DNA of 64,000 bases. Origin: Gnetum montanum. Its lineage: Eukaryota > Streptophyta > Gnetopsida > Gnetales > Gnetaceae. This document shows, piece after piece, positions 11,745 to 21,787 of the stretch (position 1 is its first letter; every line of letters begins with the position of its first letter). Location: assembly GCA_015680685.1 (NCBI GenBank), contig MNCI01030123.1, positions 1,275,422 through 1,339,421 on the forward strand, in the 5' to 3' direction. The notes below the pieces were generated by a model. That model was given only the letters and a program-made list of their open reading frames with translations. It had not been told where the DNA came from and made no database searches. The position numbers were made by a program, and so were the translations under genes.

Positions 11745-12031
11745 TATTGTTTCATTCCTTTTGCCTCTTAATTGTACTGTTTGGTTTGAAGTAATTAAAA
11801 AATGCTGTTGAACACATTTTCATTTTTGTGGGTCTTGCTCCCCGCCCCCACAAAAAAAAAGAAGAAGAAGCACATTTAGCTGAAGATGTTAAGACTCTGA
11901 ACTGTCTTTATTGTTTCATTCATTTAGATCTCAATTGAACTGTCTTTATTGTTTCATTCATTTAGATCTTAATTGTACTGTTTGGTTTGAAGCAATTTAA
12001 AAATGTTTTTGAACACATTTTCATTTTTGTC
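11745..12031 (+). repeat. Local duplications just upstream of the splice acceptor
   Basis: The block 11745-11831 (TTAATTGTACTGTTTGG, then TTTGAAG and GAACACATTTTCATTTTTGT) recurs at 11947-12031. Inside the second copy a 38-bp unit is tandemly doubled (11899-11936 and 11937-11974, with GAACTGTCTTTATTG). The second copy ends about 30 bp before the acceptor at 12061. It lies in inferred intron sequence, so an effect on splicing is possible but unproven. Confidence 0.7.
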
Positions 12032-12061
12032 GGGGGTTTTTGGGGTGATATTTGTCATCAG

Positions 12062-12717
12062 CTGAAAAGTGCAGAGAACTAGTCGGAAATGAATCTTCAT
12101 CAAAGAGTGGACAATTTACCTGGGTAAATTGTTTTGATATGGGCTCTGGAACTTTGGCTTGTGTGGCAAAGGAAGGGGTGAAACTGTATGTGTACAATCT
12201 CAGAGCAGCACATGTTGAAAGAGTGAGACATAAAGCAATTGAAGAGGCCTTGCAGGATGCCCTTAGTGGTGGTTTGAATGTTAAGGATGCTACAAAGCAA
12301 GCACAGAAAGAAGGAGCCAAAGCAGCTAAATTAGTTTCAAGACAAGCAAAGCGTATAATTGGGCCAATTCTTTCATCAGGATGGGACTTCTTTGAAGCTT
12401 TATATTATGGGGGATCCATCATGGAGGGCTGCATGCGAGGCCTGGGAACCTTGTTTGGTGCTTACATTGGGGGCTACCAAGGTGAGCAAAGGCTTGGTCG
12501 TCTAGGTTACCTTGCTGGTAGTCACTTGGGAAGTTGGTTTGGAGGGAGGGTAGGCCTCATGTTTTATGATGTTATAAATGGAGTGAACTATTTAATATCC
12601 AGTTTTGGAAGCTATTCTGGAAGTTATGAAACTGCTGATCTCAGCAGCGCAGATGATTCTGTAGTTTCTGATGATAGCAACCAACAGTCATCTGATATCA
12701 TTTATAGTGATTTCTAA
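12062..12717 (+). CDS. Conserved plant protein with glycine-rich membrane-like region, 3' coding exon
   Basis: This is the only intact host coding region in the window, about 218 codons ending in TAA at 12715-12717. There is no ATG at its start: an in-frame TGA sits at 12046 and a good acceptor, TTTGTCATCAG, ends at 12061. It is therefore read as the last coding exon of a spliced gene whose first exon was not found. A downstream ATG start at 12138 would lose the clean KSGQFTWVNCFDMG block. In order it shows a basic alanine-rich helix (KAIEEALQDAL, KDATKQAQKEGAKAAK; about 12230-12330), RIIGPILSSGWDFFEALYYGG (12351-12413), then a glycine-zipper-like stretch (GLGTLFGAYIGGYQGEQRLG, GYLAGSHLGSWFGGRVGLM; 12436-12561), and an acidic Ser/Asp tail. 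Glycine spacing of this kind suits packing in a membrane. It appears to be a plant family without an assigned role, and I give no function. Confidence 0.75.
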
Positions 12718-13925
12718 TCTGAGAAGGCTCAATAGGTTTTGAAGGGACATTGATCAGGTAAGACCTAGGCTTCCTTATCACATGAAACATAGCAAAGAAT
12801 TCTGCTGGGGACAATCAGAAAATAGTTATTCGATGAAGGTTTCATCATATGCAAGTACACATCAGTGCAGTGTGCTTCACAATGTTTCAGAACTTCTTCA
12901 AATTTCCTGCTACGAGCATTGTTGTTAAGTTAAAGCTATATATTAACATCCAGTAGTTAATCTGTATACGTATCATATATAGTTTTGGTTACCAATTAAA
13001 TATTCAAAATTAGCTAGTGTTTCAAGTTTTATATAACAATTTAACAAAGTCCAACATTCATCATGACAAATGTTTTTAATGACAAATTGTGATCTGAAGA
13101 ATACAACTTGGCATCTTATGAAAATCTTCTCTAAATTTTTACATTTTCATATTATATGACTTGCCATCAAGACTCTAAATCCTAATAAATGGAACAAAAC
13201 TGTTAGTTTATTCAGGAATTTTGAATTAATGAAATAATTAAATATCAGTTCTGAAGTTATACGGTTATAAATTAAAATGTTTGGTTTTCAAACTCTGCAT
13301 TTTTGGTTTTTCTCAAGATAGGTGAAATATATTAGTCTACTGGTATTCCGTGTTTTGCAGGAATGTTCATTAATAGAGGAACCAATGCTTCTTTATTTTC
13401 ACGTAATAGAACCATGCAGCTAACATTTCAACTCTTCAGGTTTATTTCAATTCTTTTGTCGCGTTAACTTTGTTTCATTTTTATGTTTGTTTAAACTTGT
13501 GTTCCCTTTGTTCCCAACTTCCAAAAATTCAAACTTTCCGAAACCGATTTGAGTTCCTGTCCTGCTTTCCGTATGTGAAAAATAGATGAATTCTGTACAG
13601 TTAATGTGATAAATCATATCTTTCCGGTATTACCTAGAGTAACTGAAATGTATGGAAAAGTAAAATTTAACTTTCCAATTTTGCAGCCATTTGTAAAGCT
13701 CTAGATCTCTGTAAGCATGGTTTCCTTTTCTATCAAACAAAAATGAAGGTATATCCTCATCTTTCAACGTGTTAAAGCAGTGATGAGAGAGATACCTGAA
13801 TAGAAGGAACTGGAGTTTTTTAATACGTCATAGGAGGCTTGGTCTTATCAAGTTCAGGTAGTTTTTAAGGGACTCTGCTACTTGTTTAGGTTTCCAATTT
13901 CTTTGTTTTGATTGTGTTTCTTTAA
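12718..13925 (+). other. 3' UTR and flank with candidate 3'-UTR splice sites
   Basis: A strong donor-like GATCAG-GTAAGACC lies at about 12757-12764, 40 bp after the stop. Acceptor-like TTCCGTGTTTTGCAG-G ends near 13360 and TTCCAATTTTGCAG ends near 13685. These would allow introns in the 3' UTR, which could make the normal stop a nonsense-decay trigger. Transcript data would be needed. No coding sequence is seen. Confidence 0.3.
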
Positions 13926-13929
13926 AATA

Positions 13930-14075
13930 GAGATGGATTGATCATGGTGAGGTGATTGTTCCTTAAGTCATAAGACCTGGGTTTAAGCCTGAGTGTAGTC
14001 ACTTGAAAAAGCTTAGGCTTTTGCTCTGAACCTTTCAAGATCTGCCATTAACTTCAAATTGAAAAAAACATTTAT
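13930..14075 (+). mobile_element. SINE-like unit with B box
   Basis: CTGGGTTTAAGCCTGAG at about 13977-13993 is a close B box, and GATCATGGTGAGGTG near 13938 is an A-box-like word at the right distance. A unique tail (TTAGGCTTTTGCTCTGAACC) and an A-rich end follow (near 14063). It is not a functional tRNA gene because the arms do not pair. Confidence 0.5.
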
Positions 14076-14089
14076 AAGAAAAAGATGCA

Positions 14090-14719
14090 CTTATATGAGA
14101 ATGTGATAAAATGCATGGGAATTCATGCTTGAGAGAGCTTGAGAGAAGAATCCATGGAAGGGGATTCACTTCTTAATGTGTGCGAAACATTATACAAGAA
14201 TGTCAAAAAGGAAAAGAGTGGAAGAAGCTAGAAGAGCTTCAACACAAGCATCTAAAGCTTGCAAAAATACCTAAAATGAAGAAAGGCATAACTTCTTTCA
14301 TTTAATGCTTAATAGCACTTGGCAAGTTTACAATGGAGGGGTACACTCCTATTTATACTTTTGTTTGGAGGAACTTGCCTCATTTAGCATGGGCCCAACA
14401 TGAAAATTTTTGATCCCTCTTTTTATTTTAGAACATATGGTTAGCATATTGCAGTGAAAATTTAAATATTATAGAAAATAAAATAAATGACTTCTATGTT
14501 TGCGCATGACATTGGTTCAACCTTACAATAGAGAAAGCATAGGCTTATATAGCCTTACAACACGACATTTTGAGTGGGAAATTTTACAAGGAGAGTAGAC
14601 AAAAAGTAACCTAGAGAATCTATGATAGTGATTTGAGAATAGCATGATGGGCAAAGCATAATTTGGGCCATGCCCTTTGACAGTCATTACACATTTGAGT
14701 TAATTTGAATAACTCTTCC
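14090..14719 (-). promoter_or_regulatory. Endogenous pararetrovirus intergenic/promoter-like region
   Basis: On the minus strand this follows the end of the viral polyprotein. It holds a TATA box (TATAAATAGG; the core is the complement of 14351-14357) and then about 250 bp without long ORFs, rich in CTTCTTCC and AAGCTCT words. In caulimovirids the circular genome places the pregenomic promoter and leader after the RT-RNase H region, so position and content fit. No 12-base tRNA-Met primer site was found in it, so its far limit is uncertain. Confidence 0.45.
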
Positions 14720-16038
14720 TAGATAGTAGATGGAGATGTGTCTTCTTCTTGGGATTCTTCAAGTGGGATCGACTTAACCATCTCTATTCCTTGTGATAAT
14801 GGGTCACTTTGCCATAAAGATTTATGCATTGGAAAACATTCAAAAGATGTGTTTCCCAAATATCCCACTATAGCAAATTATTAAAGTAATTCATTACCCA
14901 TTGGTTGGCATAAAGTTGACGTCTTGTTAGCAGAATGTTGTTGAGCACTTTTTGTTGTTGAAGATGCCTTAAACGTTTTGGCTCTAAGAGGCTCCATTTG
15001 AGGTTGTTGACAAGATAATAAATGCATCCCACCATATTGACAAAGAATTTGAGCGATGGGTAAAGACGATCAATGTTGCTAGAACTTTCTTGAGGAAAGT
15101 AGTGTATGATCTGGCAACACCATTGTACTCTTTGCTCAAGCATTGTTAATGGCCATTGTTGATGGAGAACTAGCTTGAAATGTAAAACTCTTCATTTCAC
15201 GAGTTAGAGCATTTGGAAGATGATTGACTATACTTGGAATTTTTTTGATTGAAAATTGATATTGTGATAGCAAAAATTTCCAACAAGCAAACCTATGAAG
15301 CTTTGGAGAACTTTTGTTCTTTGTTTTTATTAAAGTAGCAAGATTAGAGGAATTGGTTATTAAAATAAAAGGATTTTCAATCAAATAGCAATGAAATTTC
15401 TCTTACCCTTTAATTTCAACAAGGATCTATTTTGTAGCAAGTCAGTTTTTAAGCTCATTATTGGCAAAGCTACCTGAAGCATAATCACAAAGTTTTTCAC
15501 TTTCATTATGATCAACAACTTTTAATAAAACTACTTTCAATGCATCATAACTTGTATTGGTATTAAGAATGAATGATCCATCAAAAATTGATTCTAATGG
15601 ATGAAGATTTTTACATTCCTTCTTTAATAATTGAACCTATTTAGTTGCTTTTGGAGACCATTCAAAAGGAGTTGAATTTGTAGCTTTTCTAATAGCTACA
15701 TTCTTCTAAGAGAGATTAGAAATATGTTTAGCAACATAATTAAACAACCTAAAAATATTATGCATTGTTCTTTGTCCTATAAGTGGTCTGGAAATTGATC
15801 AATCTTTTCTAACATGAGTTTGCATATGGATTTTGCCATTTTGTAAGGTAAGTTCTAAAAATTCAATACTGCTTTGACAAACCTAAAATTTCTTTGGAGC
15901 ACTGGATAATTCAAGTCCATGTTTTCTAGCTAACTTTGCAAATGCCATCAAATGCTCATAATGTTCTTCTATAGTATCTGAAAATATCAAAAAATCATCT
16001 ATATAGTTAGCAATAAAATCTTTATGGGCTTCAAAAAT
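14720..16038 (-). pseudogene. Endogenous caulimovirid polyprotein: RT C-terminus and RNase H
   Basis: Decayed minus-strand coding sequence of a plant pararetrovirus. From the right it reads the RT active-site region (FIANYIDDFLIFSD at about 16019-15978, holding the YIDD box), then the connection, then RNase H wording (HRFACWKFLLSQYQFSIKKI and VNHLPNALTREM, 15310-15195), and a tail rich in acidic residues that stops near 14722. Internal stops and frameshifts break it. The region just upstream in the protein is cut off at 16038 by an LTR insertion. Against Ty3/gypsy, the YIDDFLIFS box and the FLSQ(Y/F) linker wording fit Caulimoviridae better. Confidence 0.75.
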
Positions 16039-16838
16039 TGATGAGTTGTGATATTGCATCAGTTGCGATATCGTGTCCGCCCTTGCAATATCGCATACGC
16101 GATACGTAGCCCATCGCCAGTTCTATAAATAAGAGGCAGCTTTCCCTTGTTTCTCAATCTAGATCTAGACCCTTAGCTAAACTCTGGCAGTTTTACCATT
16201 CCAGAGATAGAATAATTTCCATGTAGTAATTTCAGGAGTCTCAAAGTGAATGGATCTTTATTTGAGCAAATTGTACCTGAGCACACATTTGTGTATGGTA
16301 ATAAAGACAAACTTTCTAATAAACCTTGTAGTACATGGACTAAGCTAAATAGGGCTTAATTACTGTTGAATGTTTAAATACTTTCTTAGATAATTAATCT
16401 CTCTCAATCCTTTACTCTCCTAGTTAAGTGCATTCATTACGACCGCTTCGAGCACATGTGTAACGCTTGGTAACCTAGTAACGAGTAGCGTTTGGTAATC
16501 CTAGTAGCGTTGCACTGGTTCAGGGTGTGTGCGGCAAGTGGGAATGGATATTGGTGCTAGGACGATTAGAACTTAGTTAGCGAATAGTTAGTCACTTAGT
16601 CTCTTCATCCTTCCCTACTAGCATAGGCATTAAAAAGATAAAAGTTATAAAATCACATACCTCAAACTTACTTAACATACAACTGTGACAATACAAGTAA
16701 GTTTGGGAAGACAAAAATTGATTAACCTTAAGTGTTTCATTAGGGCGCGTAAGCACTTAGTCCTTGGAGTTCAACCGGATCGCATGTGAGATGCTCGTAT
16801 TCGTATGGTTGAGTGTAGGGGTACCTCGCCACTCATTA
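16039..16838 (+). mobile_element. Athila-like LTR, upstream copy, flanked by AAAAT on both sides
   Basis: An 800-bp LTR starting TGATGAG and ending CTCATTA (CTCATCA in the other copy), a 7-bp terminal inverted repeat. AAAAT lies on both sides (16034-16038 and 16839-16843), and viral RT sequence continues on both sides, so in isolation this is a textbook solo LTR in the virus. A TATA box (TATAAATA, 16124-16131) lies only 85 bp in. The U3 is full of GATATCG-type palindromes. It is 781 bp in the second copy at 23714-24494, with scattered C/T differences. Confidence 0.85.
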
Positions 16839-17346
16839 AAAATCATAGCCATTTCCCTTTGGAAGTATGTTGAAGCATTTTTCAATCCAAACGACATAAC
16901 CAACCATTCATAGAGATACATAGAAGTGCTAAATGCAGTTTTGTGGACATCTCGAGTAGCTATCTTGATTTGGTGATGGCCTAATTTACAATCAAATTTT
17001 AAGAACACTTTCTTTCTTGCTACTCTCTAGATGAGCTCTTCTTTGTTTGGCAAGGGCCATTTTATATCTATGGTTATAACATTTAATGGAATATAATTTA
17101 TAACCATTCTTGCTTTTCCTTGCTTGATTTTAGCATGATTTTGAATAATGAAACGAGCACATGAATAATTTGATGTTGAAGGTCATATTAGCCCTTTGTT
17201 CAAAAATTCTTTAATTTGAGTAGCAAGCTCTTCTTTATCTATTTTATTCATAGTAATGGTTTTTCTTTGTACTAGGATGTTGTGGATTGTTGGAATATGG
17301 GCTTGAGGACCATAATTTGACCAAAACAATAGTGGATGTTCACAAC
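16839..17346 (-). pseudogene. Endogenous caulimovirid RT N-terminal fragment, copy 1
   Basis: The minus strand reads an RT segment (FLKFDCKLGHHQIKI, YEWLVMSFGLKNASTYFQRE, 17008-16850), preceded upstream by a region with NKIDKEELATQIKEFLNKGL near 17250. It continues unbroken to about 17346 (GTGGATGTTCACAAC) through the exact point where the second copy (24495-24960) is interrupted by the Tat element. This copy thus preserves the pre-insertion site. At 17346 it is joined abruptly to the inside of the Athila-like element. Confidence 0.8.
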
Positions 17347-18318
17347 TGCGATCCTTTCCTCCGAAAAAAGGGAGTAAGATTCTGTGAGGAGGAGGATGAG
17401 TCATCACTTGAAGAGTTGGTGAATCGGAAAACCTTGCTGCTCCAAAAATTAACAACAGAAGTGTTGGCTAAGGTAGATCAAATGTGGGACTCCTTAGATA
17501 GTAGATTTGAAACCATTCTAAAAATCGTAGAGGAGTCTAAGGAGCGAGGTAGTGATTATGATAAAAAGAAGAAGAGGGATTTGGACCATGCACGTAACAA
17601 AGGTAAGGGTAAAATAACCATCACTGAAGAGGTTGTGGATTTAGATATAGATAATGACGGTGGATGTGAGATATGCTAATATGACCATCCTAAGGGATGT
17701 TGCCCAATAATCTCACATTTGCAAGAGTCTGGGGTATATGCACTTAACCCATGACTTAACAAACGGCAAGCACCTTGAAGGTTACCTTATCCCCAAGGTA
17801 ACCCAAGGCAGTTCCACCAACCCTTAACATATTATCCAAGTGGAGCTCCACCATGACCTATTGAGCAACACCAGTAGTGGCAATACCCATAGTCATGGGG
17901 GATGCCATCGCCAAGGCAACAATACCCTTACCAGCAACTGGATCCATATGGCTACTACGTGCAGTAGCCAATCTCTCCAAGTGACTCTATTGGTCACACA
18001 ACCCCACAACGTCACTACCAAGCTCGGGAGTATTATAGAACTCCTTCTTATGGGAGAGACACACCACATGCATATCATCCTCCGAACCCATCCGTGACTC
18101 TTACACCAATAGCTACACTACCACCTACTCCAACAATGCAAGGGGTATTCCCCACTCAACCGCAACAGCCCAATGTCACGAGGGCTTCAAATCCTTAAAC
18201 CACAGTTGGTTTTGACAATCTTATACCGAAAAGACCTTTCTTTAGAACCAAAAATCCAACTAAGCCCTCACCATCACAAGCGGTTGAACATCTAAGCACC
18301 TCCATACCAAATAAGGTT
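17347..18318 (+). pseudogene. Athila-like Gag C-terminal remnant
   Basis: The plus strand first reads an acidic/basic stretch (SSLEELVNRKTLLLQKL, ERGSDYDKKKKRDLDHARNK; 17395-17600), then after a stop at 17679 a proline/glutamine/tyrosine-rich segment (words such as YPSGAPP, QQYPYQQLDPYGYY, LPPTPTMQGVFPTQPQQP). This is typical of the Gag-protease linker of gypsy elements. The Gag core, the primer site and the start of the internal region are absent. The remnant is joined directly to viral sequence at 17346, so its 5' half was lost. Confidence 0.55.
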
Positions 18319-18955
18319 TTGGGACCTCCTTCAACCCAAAAATTGAGCTTAACACACACGGTTATGTTAACACATGCCGTTATCGACTGGATTAAGGTGG
18401 GCCACCTTCCCAGGAAATTCTTTGATCCTGGAAGTCCTCTAATCTATCTCCAAGTTGTTGGGAATGAACCAGGTAAAGCTCTTCTGGACTCAGGTTTCGG
18501 AGTCAACCTAATATCATAGGAGATGTACAAAGCCTGGAACTTGCCTCCACTAAGGAAGAGTAACATTTGACTAGAGCTGGCCGACTAGTCCATCACTGTC
18601 CCCTTGGGACTGGTGGGGGACATCGTTACCACTGTGTGTGGTTGGTCATATCCAGTTGATTTCCTAGTGATACAAGTAAACAACGGTAAGGGGGACTTCC
18701 CAATAATAATGGGAAGAGCATGGCTAAGTACTATAGATGCATGTCTAGGAATCCGTGATCTTTCCCTGGAAATATCCAAGAAGAACACTTTTGGAAAGAT
18801 TGAGAAGAAGAAAGTTTCATGCATTGCATACAGTGACACAGGGTTCCATTGTGTGCAAAAATCATGGGTTATGCAAAGTTTAGCATTGCTTGCATGCAAT
18901 TGGTGTGCACAAGAAATTAATAGACAAAGGTGCTTGTATGCAGAAGCCAAATGAC
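18319..18955 (+). pseudogene. Athila-like aspartic protease
   Basis: A retropepsin-like stretch: ALLDSGFGVNLIS (18478-18516) carries the catalytic DSG, and FPIIMGRAWLSTIDACLGI (18688-18753) is the flap-distal GRxWL block common in Athila/Tat proteases. A TAG at 18517 and a frameshift near 18560-18605 break it, so it is inactive. It lies between the Gag remnant and RT in the standard order and would have been part of the same polyprotein. Confidence 0.7.
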
Positions 18956-18975
18956 AAGAGGACACCCAGTGGCTG

Positions 18976-20286
18976 ATGGTTGATCAAGAGAGCAACNAAC
19001 AAGAGGACACCCAGTGGCTGATGGTTGATCAAGAGAGCAACTCGATAACATGCATGGAATTAATTGAGGGAATAACTAGTGTTTACATTGGAAGCATAGA
19101 CACCCTTGAGCAAGTCCATTGCCAACATCCAAACCTTAGCCTCGAAAACATCAACTGGGGGAAGTTGGAAATTCCTGAGAGATTTAAACAAGAGCCCCTT
19201 GATTTGAAACCATTGCCCATTGGTCTGGAGTACATGACCCTTGAAAATGGAAAATCGGTGATCATCAATGCAAAAGGTGTTTCCAAACAAAAAAAAAGAC
19301 TACTAAAAGTGATAAACAAGTGGTCAATATCCTTTGCCTGGTCATACCCCGAGTTGACTAGAATAGACCCTAGGATATGCCGGCATAGGATTTACACGGA
19401 CCCCTCCATGAAAACTCGAAAACAACCACAGAGGCGATTGAATCCAAAATTGAAACAAATAGTAAAAGAAGAGATAGAACAGCTTCTTAAGGTTGGGTTC
19501 ATATATCCCATTGCTGATAGTGAATGGGTTAGTCCTCTGGTGATCATGCCTAAGAAGGGAGGAAAATGGAGGGTGTGTATAGAGTTTAGGTTGCTAAACA
19601 TGTCAACATTCAAGGATCATTTCCCATTGCCATTTGTTGACCAAGTCTTAGACACTATAGTAGGGCATCGCTATTATAGTTTTCTGGATGGGTATAGTGG
19701 ATATAACCAAATACGGATAGCACCAGAAGATCAAGCCAAAACAAAGTTCACCAGTCCTTGGGGAACGTTAGCATATAAACAAATGTCATTTGGCTTGTGC
19801 AATGCTCTTGCCACATTTCAACATTTAGTTCTGAGCATATTCCAACAGCAGATAGGAAACAGAGTAGAAGTCTTCATGGATGACTTCTCCACTTATGGGA
19901 CAAGCTTTGATCAAACCCTGGACCGATTAGAGTAAGTGCTAAAACGATGTGTAGAAACCAACTTAAGGCTCAATTGGCAGAAAAGCCATTTGATGGTCCA
20001 AGAGGGCATAGTACTTGGGCATAATATTTCACATTTAGGAATAGAGGTAGACCCAGAGAAAGTTAGGATCATCCAAGGAATCACCCGGAAACCGGAAACT
20101 GTGAAAGACATTCGGTCATTCCTTGGACACATTGGCTACTATAGGAGATTCATTGAAAACTTCTCCAAGATTGCCAAACTGTTGGTAGAACTAATGAAGA
20201 AGGATGCACCATTCGAATGGACCAAGGAATGTGAACGAGCATTCCAAACTCTGAAACAAAGGCTTGTAGAAACTCCCATTCTATAA
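18976..20286 (+). pseudogene. Athila-like reverse transcriptase
   Basis: Ty3/gypsy RT in recognisable order: finger region VSPLVIMPKKGGKWRVCIEF (19528-19587), LDGYSGYNQIRIAPEDQAKT (19684-19743), SFGLCNALATFQ and the active-site box EVFMDDFSTYG (19867-19899). TAG ends the frame at 19933, and the same frame continues with NWQKSHLMVQEGIVLGHNIS and the connection domain to about 20283. The FMDDFS(V/T)YG and LNW(E/Q)K(C/S)HFMV words are typical of the Athila lineage. The start is confused by a 43-bp duplication around an N at 18997, probably an assembly join. Confidence 0.85.
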
Positions 20287-20670
20287 GCCCCTGATTGGTC
20301 TAGACCATTCTATATCATGACTGACGCATCCAATTATGCCTTAGGAGCCATACTTACATAGTTAGATGACCAAAAATGTCCTTATTACATCCACTATGCA
20401 AGTAAGAGTATCGCCAGTGCACAACTTAACTACACAACTACAGAAAAAGAATTAATGGCTATAGTGTTTTCACTGGATAAGTTTAGGCACTATGTGTTAG
20501 GCTACAAAGTGTACATTCATACAGATCATAGTGCAATTAGGTTCCTCATGAACAAGCCAATGATTAGCCCTCATATTATACGTTGGCTGGTAATCCTATA
20601 GGAGTTCGATCTAATGATGATTGATTGAAAGGGCACCGAGAACGTAGTTGCAGATCACTTATCTTGGTTG
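20287..20670 (+). pseudogene. Athila-like RNase H
   Basis: Directly follows the RT after a stop at 20284. Readable words are FYIMTDASNYALGAIL (20310-20357, first catalytic Asp), YASKSIASAQLNYTTTEKEL (20395-20454, catalytic Glu) and YIHTDHSAIRFLM (20515-20552). A final VVADHLSW block marks the RNase H to integrase linker. Several stops (TAG, TGA) sit where glutamine, tryptophan or arginine codons would be expected. It is part of the dead polyprotein. Confidence 0.8.
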
Positions 20671-21787
20671 CACTGGGACAGCAAAGAGGATGAATACACC
20701 ATATCCGATCATTTTCTAGATGAAGCCCTTTTTTCCGGGGTAGTGAATAACCAACCCATGGNATATTACTGGCCAACACTATTTCAGGATGCCCATCAAT
20801 TTGTCCAATCCTGTGAGCATTGTCAACGTGATGGAGGAATGACTGCTAGAATGGAGGATCCGCAACAATGGATTCAACCTTTGGAACCCTTCGACATTTG
20901 GGGAATAGATTTTATGGGGCCCATTACACCGATGTCCAATGGAAAAGCTTATATCATTGTTGTTGTTGACTATTTAACAAAATGGGCTGAAGTAGTTGCT
21001 GTAACAGATTGTACATCGTCTACAGCTGCATGATTTGTACAACAACAAGTCGTAAATAGGTTTGGTGTGCCACATGCACTTATCTTGGATAATGGAACAC
21101 ACTTCACGGGTGCAACCTTTCAGAAGTTGATGCAACGCTTAAGGGTTGAACATAAATCAACTACACCTTATCACCCCTAAGCTAATGGCCAAGCCGAGGT
21201 TACTAATCGGGAGATTACTAAAATATTAACAAGGGCAATTAGCAAATATAGGTGAGATTGGAGCACTAAGCTGAACGATGCTCTTTAGGCATACCGCTCC
21301 ACTTGGAAACTCCCTACAGGCTACTCTCCCTATGAGTTAGTATACGGAAAACTTCCAAAGCTTCCAATACAAACCGAGCTCTGTACGCTATCCATGGCAT
21401 GTGACCTCCACCTTGACCTTGATCTAGCACAAAAACAAAGATTGGAAACTCTAAAATGTGCTAGATGAAAATTGATTGGTTGCCCTGTCATCAAATGAGT
21501 TTCACAAGGCACATAACAAACAACGCCATGACTTAAAAATTTGAAAGGTTAAGTACCAACGAGGAGATAAGGTCTTTTACTGGAACCCCACACATGTGCC
21601 CCAACGTACAAAATTTCAAACATTGTGGGAAGGGCCTTATATCATTCACACAACCTTTCCCTTAGGAGCCATGACCATATACAAACCTGAAAGCCCTGAT
21701 AGGAGATTATTGGTCAATGTACAACAAACTAAACCTTTTCATGAACTTAGAATAGCTGGTGCACATAATACCTCTATGAGAGGGTAA
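20671..21787 (+). pseudogene. Athila-like integrase
   Basis: The zinc-binding half is incomplete: only YYWPTLFQDAHQFVQSCEHCQ (20767-20829) remains after an N at 20762, and the HH part is missing, so sequence is probably lost in a collapsed gap. The core shows PFDIWGIDFMGP (first Asp), FGVPHALILDNGTHF (second Asp, about 21061-21105) and YHP-ANGQAEVTNREI (third acidic residue, about 21170-21215). The C-terminus reads WEGPYI and VNVQQTKPFHE and stops at 21787. Several in-frame stops make it non-functional. Confidence 0.8.
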
